A DNA stretch of 64,000 nucleotides from Siphonodentalium dalli (taxonomy: Eukaryota; Mollusca; Scaphopoda; Gadilida; Siphonodentaliidae): the NCBI GenBank assembly GCA_032622095.1, contig CP136064.1, forward strand, positions 260,131,863-260,195,862, in the 5' to 3' direction. Within the stretch, counting starts at the first letter, position 1, and the number at the start of each line of letters is the position of its first letter. The translations under genes were made by a program, and so were the position numbers. Below, piece by piece: positions 11,190 to 22,700 of the stretch. The notes beneath the pieces are model-generated. The model had not been told where the DNA came from. It did not search any database and worked only from the letters and a program-made list of their open reading frames with translations.

Positions 11190-14100
11190 TTGATAATGGG
11201 TGACATAATGTTACATAGGGCAAGAATCGGTGCATTTCACAATCTTGCTGTCAGGCTGTCCGGGAGGGGGCGTCTCTGTGTGAAACAATCAAAAACATGC
11301 TTGTTTTATATCATGTTACGCTTACGTGGACTGGATCTTATAACTGCCTTAACATTGACACTGTTGGTTTTCATTTTCTTCCCGATGGAACAATTCTGCG
11401 CTCTCAAACATATCTTGGCAGGCAAGAAACTATCTAATTCTCCAAATTCCGATGATAAAAAGTTGAACACTAAATTTGCGATGTCACACACAACTGTATT
11501 CCTCTTCACATGTGTGACATTTCTAACAGTATTAGCGGTATCTTTAGCAAAGGCTCTTTTGATCCTGGCAGGAGACGTGGAGACTAACCCAGGCCCCTCA
11601 ACCGAACAACACAATCACTCGGTACTTGTACTGAATACACAGAGTATCAGAAATAAAGTAGATATACTTACAGCCGAAACATCAAGTGGGGAATACGACA
11701 TATGTCTATTAACCGAATCATGGCTCGATCATTCTATCCCGGATTCAGAAATCCATCTTCCTGGCTACCATGATCCTGCCCGCAAAGACAGGATAGATGG
11801 CAGAACAGGAGGGGGTGTGTGTATTTACGTTCGTGACACTATACCATTCAAAATATGCGATGAACTTGACAGTGACGAAGTAGAAAATATCTGGATAGAG
11901 GTTACAATTAACACAAAACGTTGTCTTGTAGGATGTTTTTATCGCCCTCACAACTCCCCCGCAAGCCTGTGGACAAAAATTAATGATAACATTTCTCTTG
12001 CGCGCGATAGCGACCTGGATGTCATAATAGGTGGAGATTTCAATGAAAACTATGTACGCAACGGTAATGGTAAAATAAACGGCATATGTAGCGAACGAGG
12101 TCTGACCCAACTGGTCACTGATAAAACGCATTTTACTGAAAATTCCTCATCCATTCTCGACTTGCTCATGACTAGCAACCCTGACCTTGTTGATTCCCCT
12201 TGTGTTCTTGGCAACATATTCGACAACACAATTAGGTATCACTGTCCGGTCGTTGCTCAGATAAAACTTTTGAAAAATAAATCGGCTACAACTCTCACTA
12301 GACGTATCTGGAATTATAATCTGGCTGACTTCGATACCATGAACGAAGACTTCTTGAGCTGGAACTATGATGATAATATACCATTTGAACTTTCAGCTCA
12401 TGCAGATAACTTGACTGCAACAATTCAAAAGGTATGCAGTGACAATATCCCCAATAAGATAGTTCTTATCCGGAAAGGTAGTCCCCAATGGCTTACGTGT
12501 AATGTACGGAAACTGATGAGGCAACGAAATCGATTACATAAGATAGCTAAACGGAAAAACACACCACAAACATGGGCAAACTTCAGATCTAAACGTAATG
12601 AAACTACATCGGCTATTAGAAAAAGCAAACGTGATTATGACACCAAGAATGAGAACACATTGAATAGCCCATCACATGACCAGTCTTCCTGGTGGAAAAC
12701 CCTCCAAAAAATAGTATTTGCTACCAGTGATAGATCAATACCCCCCTTGAACACCAACGGCGACTTCCTGATCTCACCAACTGAAAAAGCAAATGCTTTC
12801 AATTCGTATTTTTGTAAAATTTCCTCAGTTGATGACATCGGGAAACGCCTACCAGTCCTTGAACCGGATAACTCCATATCCACATTAAGCGATATAAAAA
12901 TCACAGCCCCTGACATTTACAAAGCGTTAAAAAGTCTTAAAATATCTAAGTCAAGTGGGCCCGACGGAATAAGTCCGAGAGTTTTGAAAAGTTGTGCCTC
13001 CTCGCTCTGTGAACCTCTTGAATTCTATTTTAGAACATTTACCGAAAACAATTACTACCCACACCAGTGGAAGCGTTCACATGTTACACCTATATTTAAG
13101 AGTGGTGATCCCGGTCTTATATCAAATTACCGACCAATTTCTCTACTAAGCTGCGTCTCAAAGGTCTATGAAAAATGTATTTATAAATATCTATGGGAAT
13201 TTCTTGATGAAAACAAACTCCTATCATTTTATCAAGCTGGTTTCATGCGCAACGATTCAACAGTTTTTCAACTTACCGAAATATATGACAATATATGTCG
13301 ATCATTAGACGACGGAAAAGAGGTCCGGTGTATATTCTGTGACATAAGTAAAGCATTCGATAAAGTCTGGCACCGTGGCCTCTTGAACAAACTGACAAAA
13401 ATTGGTATAAGAGGAAACTTGTATAACTTGATGAAATCGTATCTAGAATGTAGACAACAACAGGTTGTCATAGACGGCACACGTTCGGAACTACAAGATG
13501 TAACAGCAGGTGTGCCGCAAGGCTCGGTATTAGGCCCACTTCTGTTTTTAATTTATATTAATGATATAACCGAAAATATACGGTGCAACATTCGTCTATT
13601 TGCTGATGACACTTCTCTATTTCTTACTATCGAAGACCCCACCATGGCCGCAAAACTAATCAACGATGACCTCGAAACTCTCATGTGTTGGGCATCAGAA
13701 TGGCTTGTAAAATTCAATCCCCTGAAAACGGAATCTCTCTTAATCTCCAGGAAAGAAACACCAGTATATCATCCACATTTGACCATGGGAACCGCGACAA
13801 TTGTTGAGGTTGACAGCCATAAACATCTGGGACTTACTTTCGACAAAATGGGCTCTTGGGGTATCCACATCAGATCTATGCTTGACAAAGCATGGAGTCG
13901 AGTAAATCTAGTACGTAAACACAGATACAAGCTAAGCAGAGTAACGCTTGAAAAAATACATTATACATTTATCCGACCAATACTGGAATATGCCTCCCCT
14001 GTTTGGGATAACTGCCCTGATTATCTTAGTGATGACATTGAAAAGGTTCAGTATGAAATGGCCCGAATAGTAACAGGTGCAACCATCAGTACGAGTAACG

Positions 14101-14753
14101 CGTGCCTTTTGTCAGAGACTGGCTGGGAACTCCTCTCTTCACGCCGTAGAAAACACAAGCTATGCCAATTTTTTAAAATGATACGAGGAACTGCTCCATC
14201 AATTTTAAGAAATTATGTACGACCAATTCAGGCAAATAATTCCAGATATAACTTAAGATTTGAACATATAAGACTACCCTCGAATATTAATTATGACTAT
14301 TATATGGATTCTTTCTTACCATCTGCAATTACCGAATGGAACAAACTGTCAGAAACTACAAAGAGCAGCAGTACAATCGAAGACTTCAAAAAGGAACTGA
14401 ACAGTGACAATATACGTCCACCTGCCTATTTTTATCATAGTAAATGTCGTAAATCTCATATCCTCCATACCCGGTTAAGATTGAACTGCAGCCACCTAAG
14501 TGGTGACCTGACAGATAACCATGTAAAAATTTCCCCCTTCTGTCTATGTGGGGAATTTGAGACAACTTACCACTATCTCTTTGAATGTACATTTTATCAA
14601 GAGCCCAGAAGAGAACTATATGACTCCCTACCAAATGTTGCCTTATCTGAGAATACACTAATGCGGGGGTCAAGAGAGCTTAGTCTTCGCGAAAACAAAC
14701 AAATATTTAATGCAGTACAGACATATATTATGAGAACAAAAAGATTTCCATGA
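11190..14753 (+). CDS. LINE ORF2: 2A-like leader, APE endonuclease, reverse transcriptase
   Basis: 1187 residues. The N-terminal ~127 residues carry two hydrophobic segments (~45-65 and ~101-122), followed by the 2A-like motif GDVETNPGP (128-136). The endonuclease spans ~145-355: NTQS with N149, TESW with E176, GGDFN with D283 and N285, and YHCPV with H351. The reverse transcriptase follows: NYRPISLL (~646), FCDISKAFD with D718, GVPQGSVLGP (~774), FADD with D806/D807, and FIRPILEYASPVW. The C-terminus has CLCG...TYHYLFEC, a zinc-knuckle-like motif seen in related LINEs. The protein nicks target DNA and reverse-transcribes the element RNA there. All catalytic residues are present and the frame is open. 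The true start could be Met1 or Met98 (ATG at 11481). Confidence 0.93.
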   Translation: MIMGDIMLHRARIGAFHNLAVRLSGRGRLCVKQSKTCLFYIMLRLRGLDLITALTLTLLVFIFFPMEQFCALKHILAGKKLSNSPNSDDKKLNTKFAMSHTTVFLFTCVTFLTVLAVSLAKALLILAGDVETNPGPSTEQHNHSVLVLNTQSIRNKVDILTAETSSGEYDICLLTESWLDHSIPDSEIHLPGYHDPARKDRIDGRTGGGVCIYVRDTIPFKICDELDSDEVENIWIEVTINTKRCLVGCFYRPHNSPASLWTKINDNISLARDSDLDVIIGGDFNENYVRNGNGKINGICSERGLTQLVTDKTHFTENSSSILDLLMTSNPDLVDSPCVLGNIFDNTIRYHCPVVAQIKLLKNKSATTLTRRIWNYNLADFDTMNEDFLSWNYDDNIPFELSAHADNLTATIQKVCSDNIPNKIVLIRKGSPQWLTCNVRKLMRQRNRLHKIAKRKNTPQTWANFRSKRNETTSAIRKSKRDYDTKNENTLNSPSHDQSSWWKTLQKIVFATSDRSIPPLNTNGDFLISPTEKANAFNSYFCKISSVDDIGKRLPVLEPDNSISTLSDIKITAPDIYKALKSLKISKSSGPDGISPRVLKSCASSLCEPLEFYFRTFTENNYYPHQWKRSHVTPIFKSGDPGLISNYRPISLLSCVSKVYEKCIYKYLWEFLDENKLLSFYQAGFMRNDSTVFQLTEIYDNICRSLDDGKEVRCIFCDISKAFDKVWHRGLLNKLTKIGIRGNLYNLMKSYLECRQQQVVIDGTRSELQDVTAGVPQGSVLGPLLFLIYINDITENIRCNIRLFADDTSLFLTIEDPTMAAKLINDDLETLMCWASEWLVKFNPLKTESLLISRKETPVYHPHLTMGTATIVEVDSHKHLGLTFDKMGSWGIHIRSMLDKAWSRVNLVRKHRYKLSRVTLEKIHYTFIRPILEYASPVWDNCPDYLSDDIEKVQYEMARIVTGATISTSNACLLSETGWELLSSRRRKHKLCQFFKMIRGTAPSILRNYVRPIQANNSRYNLRFEHIRLPSNINYDYYMDSFLPSAITEWNKLSETTKSSSTIEDFKKELNSDNIRPPAYFYHSKCRKSHILHTRLRLNCSHLSGDLTDNHVKISPFCLCGEFETTYHYLFECTFYQEPRRELYDSLPNVALSENTLMRGSRELSLRENKQIFNAVQTYIMRTKRFP
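11571..11597 (+). other. 2A-like ribosome-skipping motif in ORF2
   Basis: The codons read GDVETNPGP and match the 2A consensus D-(V/I)-E-x-N-P-G-P. In known 2A peptides the final Gly-Pro bond is not formed, so the upstream leader would be released and ORF2 proper would begin with Pro136. The hydrophobic run just before it resembles signal-like 2A leaders reported in some non-LTR elements. Activity here is inferred from motif identity. Confidence 0.85.
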
Positions 14754-15412
14754 TCTGTATGGGTAACAAATTGCTTTGGATTCCGGCCGCGTTATGCGGC
14801 AGCACGATGTTCTCCATTATGTATGTAGTACTAAATGTCTTCCGATAACGATTATTTTGTAAGTTACTTTACTTGTCACTATCCTGTATATACGTGAAAT
14901 GATTCTACATGAAGAATGCAGCGATATTCACAGTGAACCCCATTGAAATAGGAATTGGCCATTGCGATTGACCCCCTCCCATGGAGCCTGACGCATGCAT
15001 ATTACTACGAGTATAATTTTCATCACGCAGCAACTAAATTATTGAAAACTCTGTCCCCTCTACTTTCTCACTCTCCCTCTCATTCTCTCTTCTCTCTCTC
15101 TCTCTCTCTCTCTCTGCCTCCTGCTATCCCTAACACTATCTTCCCGCTGTGTCCATCCCAACTTAAACTTAGTTACTTCTCCTTTAAAAAATATTATTTC
15201 TATTATTTCCCGTCTGATCGATACCCCTCCCTCACTTATTGGGGAAGGGGCATGTCGCCAAAGAGGAGAAGACTTCATATAAGCCCTCGGGCTTGTTGTC
15301 TGATCCTCATTTCCATACATTATCTCTTATATGTTGTATATTTATGTCATTTGTGTATTATGTGTATTATGTTTGGATTTGGAAATAAAAATATGTTTAC
15401 ACTAACTCCAAT
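14754..15412 (+). other. LINE 3' UTR
   Basis: Non-coding tail after ORF2. It includes a (TC)n run near 15087-15115 and a conserved terminal block (15287-15412) shared with the reverse copies at 5007-5132 and, more diverged, ~61991-62100. It contains AATAAA-type signals (GGAAATAAAAATATG) close to the end. Confidence 0.75.
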
Positions 15413-16817
15413 TTGGTCTTCTGTTTACAGTATACCGGCTGTACTCTTGATTTACTATTATATGTCTACCTGTGTCTACTATATATTATTAACTATACAT
15501 TATTCTGATACATTATTTCATACATTACACTCATGCATCAGCTAACTGTATGAGTAAAGAGACTGTCATGAAGTATAAGAATTATTGTAATATTCTGTCA
15601 TGAGTTGTTAGCTGATATTGTCAGGCTGCATTAAGTCACCCTACCCTAGAGCTATCTGAAGTATTTTTTTTATTGAACTACACCATGAACTAGACAAGTT
15701 TCAATATAAAAACTGCCAAGCAAGCTGAAACAGACACAATAAAAAAAATTTGCGCGCAAACAAAATCAATATCAATGAAAATTTTGGGACCCACCCCCAC
15801 AATATTCACTATTTTTCCATTTGATATCAACTTATGGGGGTAATTATAACAATATTGAATGTATTAGTGCTTCTCATATTGCAACAAGCCACAACATATA
15901 AACAAATATGTTTAAAACAGTTGAAAATATGTCAATGAGAAAAAAATGCAAAAAAGTGGTCAAAAACTGTTTCCGGCCTCGGGTACCCACCCACCCCCCT
16001 TACCTCACGTCTCGTAAAAAAAATTCGGCCCCCCCCCCCCCCCTGGGATATGCCGGATTTTGTCCACTGAAGGTCTCGCCTAATATTGATCTCACTTCGC
16101 CTCACATGACACCATATCCGACCACTAAGCGTCCCGTTACTTATAATATAGTTCCACGACTATTTGCAAGAACCTTCGCATTGCCCGTCTTCTTACTGTT
16201 ATGTCGGGGTCGTTCCATAATATGCCTTGCATATTGTCATATTATTTTATATAGTTTATTTCATGCTCGGTTTATCTGGCTATACATTTTGTGGCAAAGA
16301 ATTACAATACCGTATGAAACTTCGTGGAATCTTCGGATGGTGATAAAGTTATTTGGATCAGTCACGCAGTTTGTGTACACATTTCGATTTGTGTACTACA
16401 AGTAGATAACATGTAGTTCAAAATGAACGTAATACTGCATAAACTTCGTCAACTTGAACCAGATAATATGCTGGTGACGTGAGTACAACACTTTTCCATT
16501 TTTTATTCAATCTCGCACATATCTTATTTTAAGTCTACAGTTGTCTACGATGAGCAGTGTCCCCACCCAATAAGGTATGCGCACAATATTACAGTTAGAA
16601 TAATTTGGTATAGTTATACAGAAATTATCAAAAAATGACACTAGTTTAATACTAATAGGGCTGACTATATATATACCAGTGACATTATTAGCCCATAAGT
16701 GGACATGGGCAGACATTTGGCCCATGTTTGACCACCCCCTCATTTGTTTTGTGTATGTCATTTGTTTCTTTTTTGCACATTCGCTCACAATATTATGGGA
16801 TCACGTTTTATTTGTAA
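15413..16817. other. No gene recognised
   Basis: It contains a 15-base C run near 16030-16045. Its flank (CACGTCTCG plus homopolymer) resembles, inverted, the G-rich stretch near 6026-6065, so a diverged repeat is possible. The open frames here have no recognisable domain. Confidence 0.4.
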
Positions 16818-17811
16818 CTGGGAGATTGCCCGTCAAAAATGACGGGTAAATAAATGTCCTTTGTTACTTTCTGGTGTTCGCGTGCATGATCAAATTATTA
16901 TTTATATTAGAAATGGAATGGCTAATAGTATTCTTCTCTTGCCACGGCGGCGTGGGAACACTTTATTTCACAAAGAAATGTATCCCCCCCCCCCCCCCCC
17001 CCCCCGCTTCAACGTGTATGCACGAATGGGCGTAGCTAGTTTGCTCTAAGGCGGATTCGTCAGCTGATAGCAACGGCATAATTGATACGGCGAGCCCAGT
17101 AGATGGGTGGAAATCTAATACGAATGGACGCTTCACACACACCAACACCTATAAGCTTCAGACTCTTGATGACGAACATTATGAATAATTAATTTTCATT
17201 TCCCTTATACACTGCACGGGAAGTTCGTGTGCGACATATGGACATACTATGCAAGTATTGTCTAAGTGGATTAATGCCAATAGTTTAGTACGAAAGGTTC
17301 TGGTCCTCTGGACGCCTACCAATTCTTCAGTTCGAGGGTATTCGGGTCACAACATTAATATTTAAATAGCACCCATTTCCAACGATGATTGAACGTTCGA
17401 TCTATTCATCTATGTACAACCCATGGACTTCCACGACAAAATCAACACCCTTACTTATTCACACTCAACCTGATGACTAATTAATTTTGCGCCCTTTTCC
17501 AATGTTATGGCAGAACGCATGGAAGTTTCGTCTGTACAATAGCAAAGCAAGTGTGGGTTTGTGTGCGACGTCATATGACGTCATTTCGACAAACGTCATA
17601 AGAAATAGTGTCTACTTGAATGTAGATACGGCGTTTTGGGTTTCGATCTCGTATTTTCTTTGACAATCGGCGTGAAAGTTGGTGAGTCATCTTCTACGAC
17701 ACAATGATGTAGGCAGTGGCTACGTTGGACGCGTGGTTGAAAAGTTATAAACGCGCCAAAAGCGTGACTGAGTTATACACGCACACAGACGACGGGTTTT
17801 ATAAATATAGA
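16818..17811 (-). mobile_element. Helitron family R, copy a
   Basis: Read on the minus strand it starts TCTATATTTATAAAACCCG at 17811 and ends in a hairpin CCCGTC...GACGGG followed by CAATCTCCCAG near 16818. That is the Helitron layout (5' TC, subterminal hairpin, CTRR-like end), although CTRR has decayed to CCAG. It abuts copy b head to tail. It has a 23-base C run at 16984-17006 and no Rep/helicase coding, so it is non-autonomous. Confidence 0.7.
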
Positions 17812-18244
17812 CTAGGGGATTGCACGTCAAAATGACGGGTATATAAATGTTCTTCGTTACTTTCTGGCCTCCGCGGTCATGAACACAATATCATTTCTAT
17901 ATTAGTAATGCTTCTCTTTCACCGGAGGCGCGTGGGAACACTTTATTGAACTGAAACTGTATCTTGTACCCCCACCCTACCCCATATATATGCATGCACA
18001 TTTGGAACGCAACAAAATCAACATATTACTTTATTACTGTATTTACTAACCGAAACAGACTCCATTTGGGGGCGTTTATTCATCGGTGGAGGTGCATGCG
18101 GCCCCTTTGTGTGCCATGAGCCTATGATGGCTAGGCCCTAGGGAACACTATATTTCACTGACAAACTGTATTTTCTACCACCACGCACATATATGCATGC
18201 ACATATGGAAAGCAACAAAATAAACTTATATTAATTTATTACTA

Positions 18245-18822
18245 TCTCATATATATTGTGAAGACCTCTGTTTGTCTGTCTGTCTGTCTGTATGTCTGTA
18301 TGTCTGTCTGTATGTCATTTATACAAATCTACGATTCTCGACCGATCGGGACGAAACTTGGTACGTGTGTGTAGTTTGACCAGGCGGTGGACGTTGTCGT
18401 ATTGGCGAGTCCGTGCGACGCCCGCTTCGCGCATGCGCAGACGAGATCTCGGAAACGGGTGGAGCTATCGACTTGAAATTTGGTATGTGAATGTATCTTG
18501 CCCCGGATACGAATTTTATCGGGTCGCCGAGCCCATGCGACGCCAGCTTCGCGCATGCGCAGACGAGATATCGGAAACGGGTGGAGCTATCGACTTGAAA
18601 TTTGGTATGTGAATGTATCTTGCCCCGGATACGAATTTTATCGGGTCGCCGAGCCCGTGCGACGCCAGCTTCGCGCATGCGCAGACGAGATCTCGGAAAC
18701 GGGTGGAGCTATCGACTTGAAATTTGGTTTTTGAATAGCCCGGACAACGTCGGGCTGGGCAGAGCTATCGACTTGAAATTTGGTTTTTGAATAGCCCGGA
18801 CAACGTCGGGCTCATCGGATAG
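18245..18822 (+). mobile_element. Helitron unit H1
   Basis: First unit. Three core repeats, then a duplicated 3' hairpin (18736-18756 and 18792-18812). The end CTRR is mutated to ATAG, after which H2 starts at once. Confidence 0.8.
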
Positions 18823-19620
18823 TCTCATATATATTTTGAAGATCTCTGTCTGTTTGTCTGTTAGTCTGTCTGTCATTTATACAAATCTACGATTCTCGAC
18901 CGATCGGGACGAAACTTGGTACGTGTGTGTAGTTTGACCAGGCGGTCGACGTTGTCGTATTGGCGAGCCCGTGCGGTGCCCGATTCGCGCATGCGCAGAC
19001 CAGATCTCGGAAACGGGTGGAGCTATCGACTTGAAATTTGGTACGTGTGTGTAGTTTGACCAGGCGGTCGTCGTTGTCGTATTGGCGAGCCCGTGCTACG
19101 CCCGTGCAGCGCATGCGCAGACGAGATCTCGGAAACGGGTGGAGCTATCGACTTGAAATTTGGTGTGTGAATGTATCTTGCCCCGGATACAAAATTTATC
19201 GGGTCGCCGAGCCCGTGCGGTGCAAGCTTCGCGCATGCGCAGACCAGATCTCGGAAACGGGTGGAGCTATCGACTTGAAATTTGCTATGTGAATGTATCT
19301 TGCCCCGGATACGAATTTTATCGGGTCGCCGAGCCCGTGCGACGCCAGCTTCGCGCATGCACAGACGAGATCTCGGAAACGGGTGGAGCTATCGACTTGA
19401 AATTTGCTATGTGAATGTATCTTGCCCCGGATACGAATTTTATCGGGTCGCCGAGCCCATGCGACGCCAGCTTCGCGCATGCGCAGACCATGTCTCGGAA
19501 ACGGGTGCGGCTACCGGGTACCATTTTTTCTTATTGAAACGCGTGGAGCTAAACATTTAAAAAATATATTTAAAAATGTCATGTTTCGGACAAGCCGCCG
19601 GTGGCGGGCTAACCTGCTAG
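18823..19620 (+). mobile_element. Helitron unit H2, chimeric 3' end
   Basis: Typical family-H 5' end and five core repeats. At ~19500 it switches to a different 3' end: ATGTCATGTTTCGGACAAG, a hairpin AGCCGCC...GGCGGGCT, AACCTG and CTAG. That end matches the next unit, H', rather than other H units. Confidence 0.8.
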
Positions 19621-20739
19621 TCTATACTATATATTTTGAGACTTCGTATATATGTATGTATGTACTTCATAGAATCCAAAACGCGTGTACAGATTGAGCT
19701 CAAACTTCCTATGTAAGTGTCAAATCCCACCGACACGACCGTGGTCGCAGTTTAGAGAAGCTCAGAGCACCCGTTCTCCAATCTCAAATCACCGCAAAGG
19801 CACGGCGTGGGTTAATCAAGTGATTATTTAATGAGCGTTTGTTTTTGACGCATCTCTATAAAGAGCGTCTGTTTGCCATTCAACGTTATTTGCATCTGCA
19901 GTGAGATATACGGAACATACATTAAATTTAAAAAACATTTGTTTCTGACCAACCCTGCGAGCACGGATGGCGCGCTTTGTTTTTACAGTATATAGTTATA
20001 TACCGAAATCATCCCAGATAATCACGAATATAGCATCAGATTTCTCCCCAGATATACCGTTATAAAGCTACTGGAATCTGCCAATCTACGGGAAATTCCG
20101 TGGGAATGCCGATTGAGCTCAAACTTGCTACCCACGGGAAGTGTCATATATATGAGTGTGTCTTTTATAGACTCGAACCGATTGAGCTCAAACTTGCTAA
20201 ATAAGAAAATAGCCCCCAAGCCGTAAATATCAACAACAACGATATTACTAAATACACGTTTTTGGCAATGTGAGAGTTTTCGGGGAGCCGTGATGCCAAC
20301 AACAACGACCCGAAGCCCTGAATGCCAACAACAGATTCAATGCAGTGTTATCTATTATGCAGAGAGATTTCACGACATTACGACGGGTACGGCAGACTCA
20401 AAATATTATGCAGACAGATTTCCCGACGGGAAGCGTTTGTTTTAAATTCAATGCAATGTTATCGTAGAGAGATTTCACGAAACAAAGAATGCGTTGTCTG
20501 TCGTTCCTAGGAAGGGGGGATTTCTACGGGTAAATTTTTCCGCCAGAAACCAAAAAATTAATTAAAACAATTTACAATTTAATTAAAACAATTTAAAATT
20601 AAAAAAAATTAACAATACAAAAACAATTCAGAAACAAAATATATTAAATTTTAAAAACATTAAATTCATATTCAAAAATGTCATGTTTCTGAAACAAAGC
20701 CATGGGACGAATGCCGCCAGTGGCCGGCTAACCTGCTAG
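19621..20739 (+). mobile_element. Helitron unit H' (different family)
   Basis: Begins TCTATACTATATATTTTGAG and ends ...GCCGCCAGTGGCCGGCTAAC, CTG, CTAG. It lacks the 122-bp core and instead has repeats of GATTGAGCTCAAACTTGCTA. It lies head to tail between H2 and H3. Confidence 0.75.
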
Positions 20740-21119
20740 TCTCATATATATTTTGAAGACCTCTGTCTGTATGTTTGTTTGTCTGTCTGTCATTAATACA
20801 AATCTACGATTCTCGACCGATCGGGACGAAACTTGGTACGTGTGTGTAGTTTGACCAGGCGGTCGTCGTTGTCGTATTGGCGAGCCCGGGCGACGCCCGT
20901 GCAGCGCATGCGCAGACGAGATCTCGGAAACGGGTGGAGCTATCGACTTGAAATTTTCTATGTGAATGTATCTTGCCCCGGACACGAATTTTATCGGGTC
21001 GCCGAGCCCGTGCGATGCAAGCTTCGCGCATGCGCAGACCAGATCTCGGAAACGGGTGGAGCTATCGACTTGAAATTTGGTTTTTGAATAGCCCGGACAA
21101 CGTCGGGCTCATCGGCTAG
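20740..21119 (+). mobile_element. Helitron unit H3
   Basis: 380 bp with two core-type segments and a canonical hairpin plus CTAG end. Confidence 0.85.
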
Positions 21120-21843
21120 TCTCATATATTTTGAAGACCTCTGTCTGTTTGTCTGTCTGTCTGTCCTTAATACAAATCTACGATTCTCGACCGATCGGGA
21201 CGAAACTTGGTACGTGTGTGTAGTTTGACCAGGCGTGGGCGTTGTCGTATTGGCGAGCCCGTGCGACGCCCGTGCAGCGCATGCGCAGACGAGATCTCGG
21301 AAACGGGTGGAACTATCGACTTGAAATTTGGTATGTGAATGTATCTTGCCCCGAGTACGAATTTTATCGGGTAGCCGAGCCCGTGCGACGCCAGCTTCGC
21401 GCATGCGCAGACGAGATCTCGTAAACGGGTGGAGCTATCGAGTTGAAATTTGCTATGTGAATGTATCTTGCCCCGGATACGAATTTTATCGGGTCGCCGA
21501 GCCCGTGCGATGCCAGCTTCGCGCATGCGCAGACGAGATCTCGGAAACGGGTGGAGCTATCGACTTCTCGGAAACGGGTGGAGCTATCGACTCGAAATTT
21601 GGTATGTGAATGTATCTTGCCCCGAGTACGAATTTTATCGGGTCGCCGAGCCCGTGCGACGCCAACTTCGCGCATGCGCAGACGAGATCTCGATCTTGCC
21701 CCGGATACGAATTTTATCTGGTCGCCGAGCCCGTGCGACGCCAGCTTCGCGCATGCGCAGACCAGATATCGGAAACGGGTGGAATTATCGACTTGGAAAT
21801 TTGTTTTTTTAATAGCCCGGACAACGTCGGGCTCATCGGCTAG
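21120..21843 (+). mobile_element. Helitron unit H4
   Basis: 724 bp with five core-type segments, two with internal rearrangements (a local 29-bp duplication near 21565 and a deletion near 21690). Canonical 3' end. Confidence 0.85.
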
Positions 21844-22361
21844 TCTCATATATATTTTGAAGACCTCTGTCTGTATGTATGTTTGTTTGTTTGTTTGTCT
21901 GTCTGTCTGTCATTTATACAAATCTACGATTCTCGACCGATCGGGACGAAACTTGGTACGTGTGTGTAGTTTGACCAGGCGGTGAACGTTGTCGTATTGG
22001 CGAGCCCGTGCGGCGCCCGCTTCGCGCATGCGCAGACGAGATCTAGGAAACGGGTGGAGCTATCGACTTGAAATTTGCTATGTGAATGTATCTTGCCCCG
22101 GATACGAATTTTATTGGGTCGCCGAGCCCGTGCGATACCAGCTTCGCGCATGCGCAGACGAGATCTCGGAAACGGGTGGAGCTATCGACTTGAAATTTGC
22201 TATGTGAATGTATCTTGCCCCGGATACGAATTTTATCGGGTCGCCGAGCCCGTGCGACGCCAGCTTCGCGCATGCGCAGACCAGATCTCGGACACGGGTA
22301 GAGCTATCGACTTGAAATTTTGTTTTTGAATAGCCCGGACAACGTCGGGCTCATCGGCTAG
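21844..22361 (+). mobile_element. Helitron unit H5
   Basis: 518 bp with three core-type segments and a canonical hairpin plus CTAG end. Confidence 0.85.
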
Positions 22362-22700
22362 TCTCATATATATTTTGAAGACCTCTGTCTGTATGTATGT
22401 ATGTCTGTATGTCATTGATACAAATCTACGATTCTCGACCGATCGGGACGAAACTTGGTACGTGTCTGTAGTTTGACCAGGCGGTGGACGTTGTCGTATT
22501 GGCGAGCCCGTGCGACGCCAGCTTCGCGCATGCGCAGACGAGATCTCGATCTTGCCCCGGATACGAATTTTATCTGGTCGCCGAGCCCGTGCGACGCCAG
22601 CTTCGCGCATGCGCAGACCAGATATCGGAAACGGGTGGAATTATCGACTTGGAAATTTGTTTTTTTTAATAGCCCGGACAACGTCGGGCTCATCGGCTAG
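22362..22700 (+). mobile_element. Helitron unit H6
   Basis: 339 bp, the shortest unit. It shares with H4 the same deletion junction (GAGATCTCGATCTTGCC) and the variant 3' region, so H4 and H6 are related by copying within the array. Confidence 0.85.

Larger units (their letters stand above)
7195..15412 (+). mobile_element. LINE (CR1/L2-like) with intact ORF1 and ORF2
   Basis: A non-LTR retrotransposon in forward orientation: ORF1 (7195-8316), a 2.87-kb spacer, ORF2 (11190-14753) and a ~660-bp 3' UTR. Its end is fixed by comparison with truncated copies at 5007-5132 and 61991-63957. Both frames are uninterrupted, so this copy may be young. The 5' end is not defined, and the start given is simply the ORF1 ATG. 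Clade assignment is inference from the apurinic-type endonuclease, the RT motifs and the C-terminal zinc-knuckle-like region. Confidence 0.85.

Noticed and set aside
10823-11203. 126-codon open frame just upstream of and overlapping LINE ORF2
   Set aside because: Low-complexity, Ser/Thr/Cys-rich composition and no recognisable domain; probably spacer noise.
14955-15545. 196-codon open frame in the LINE 3' UTR
   Set aside because: Driven by the (TC)n run and AT-rich tail; it crosses the LINE 3' boundary.
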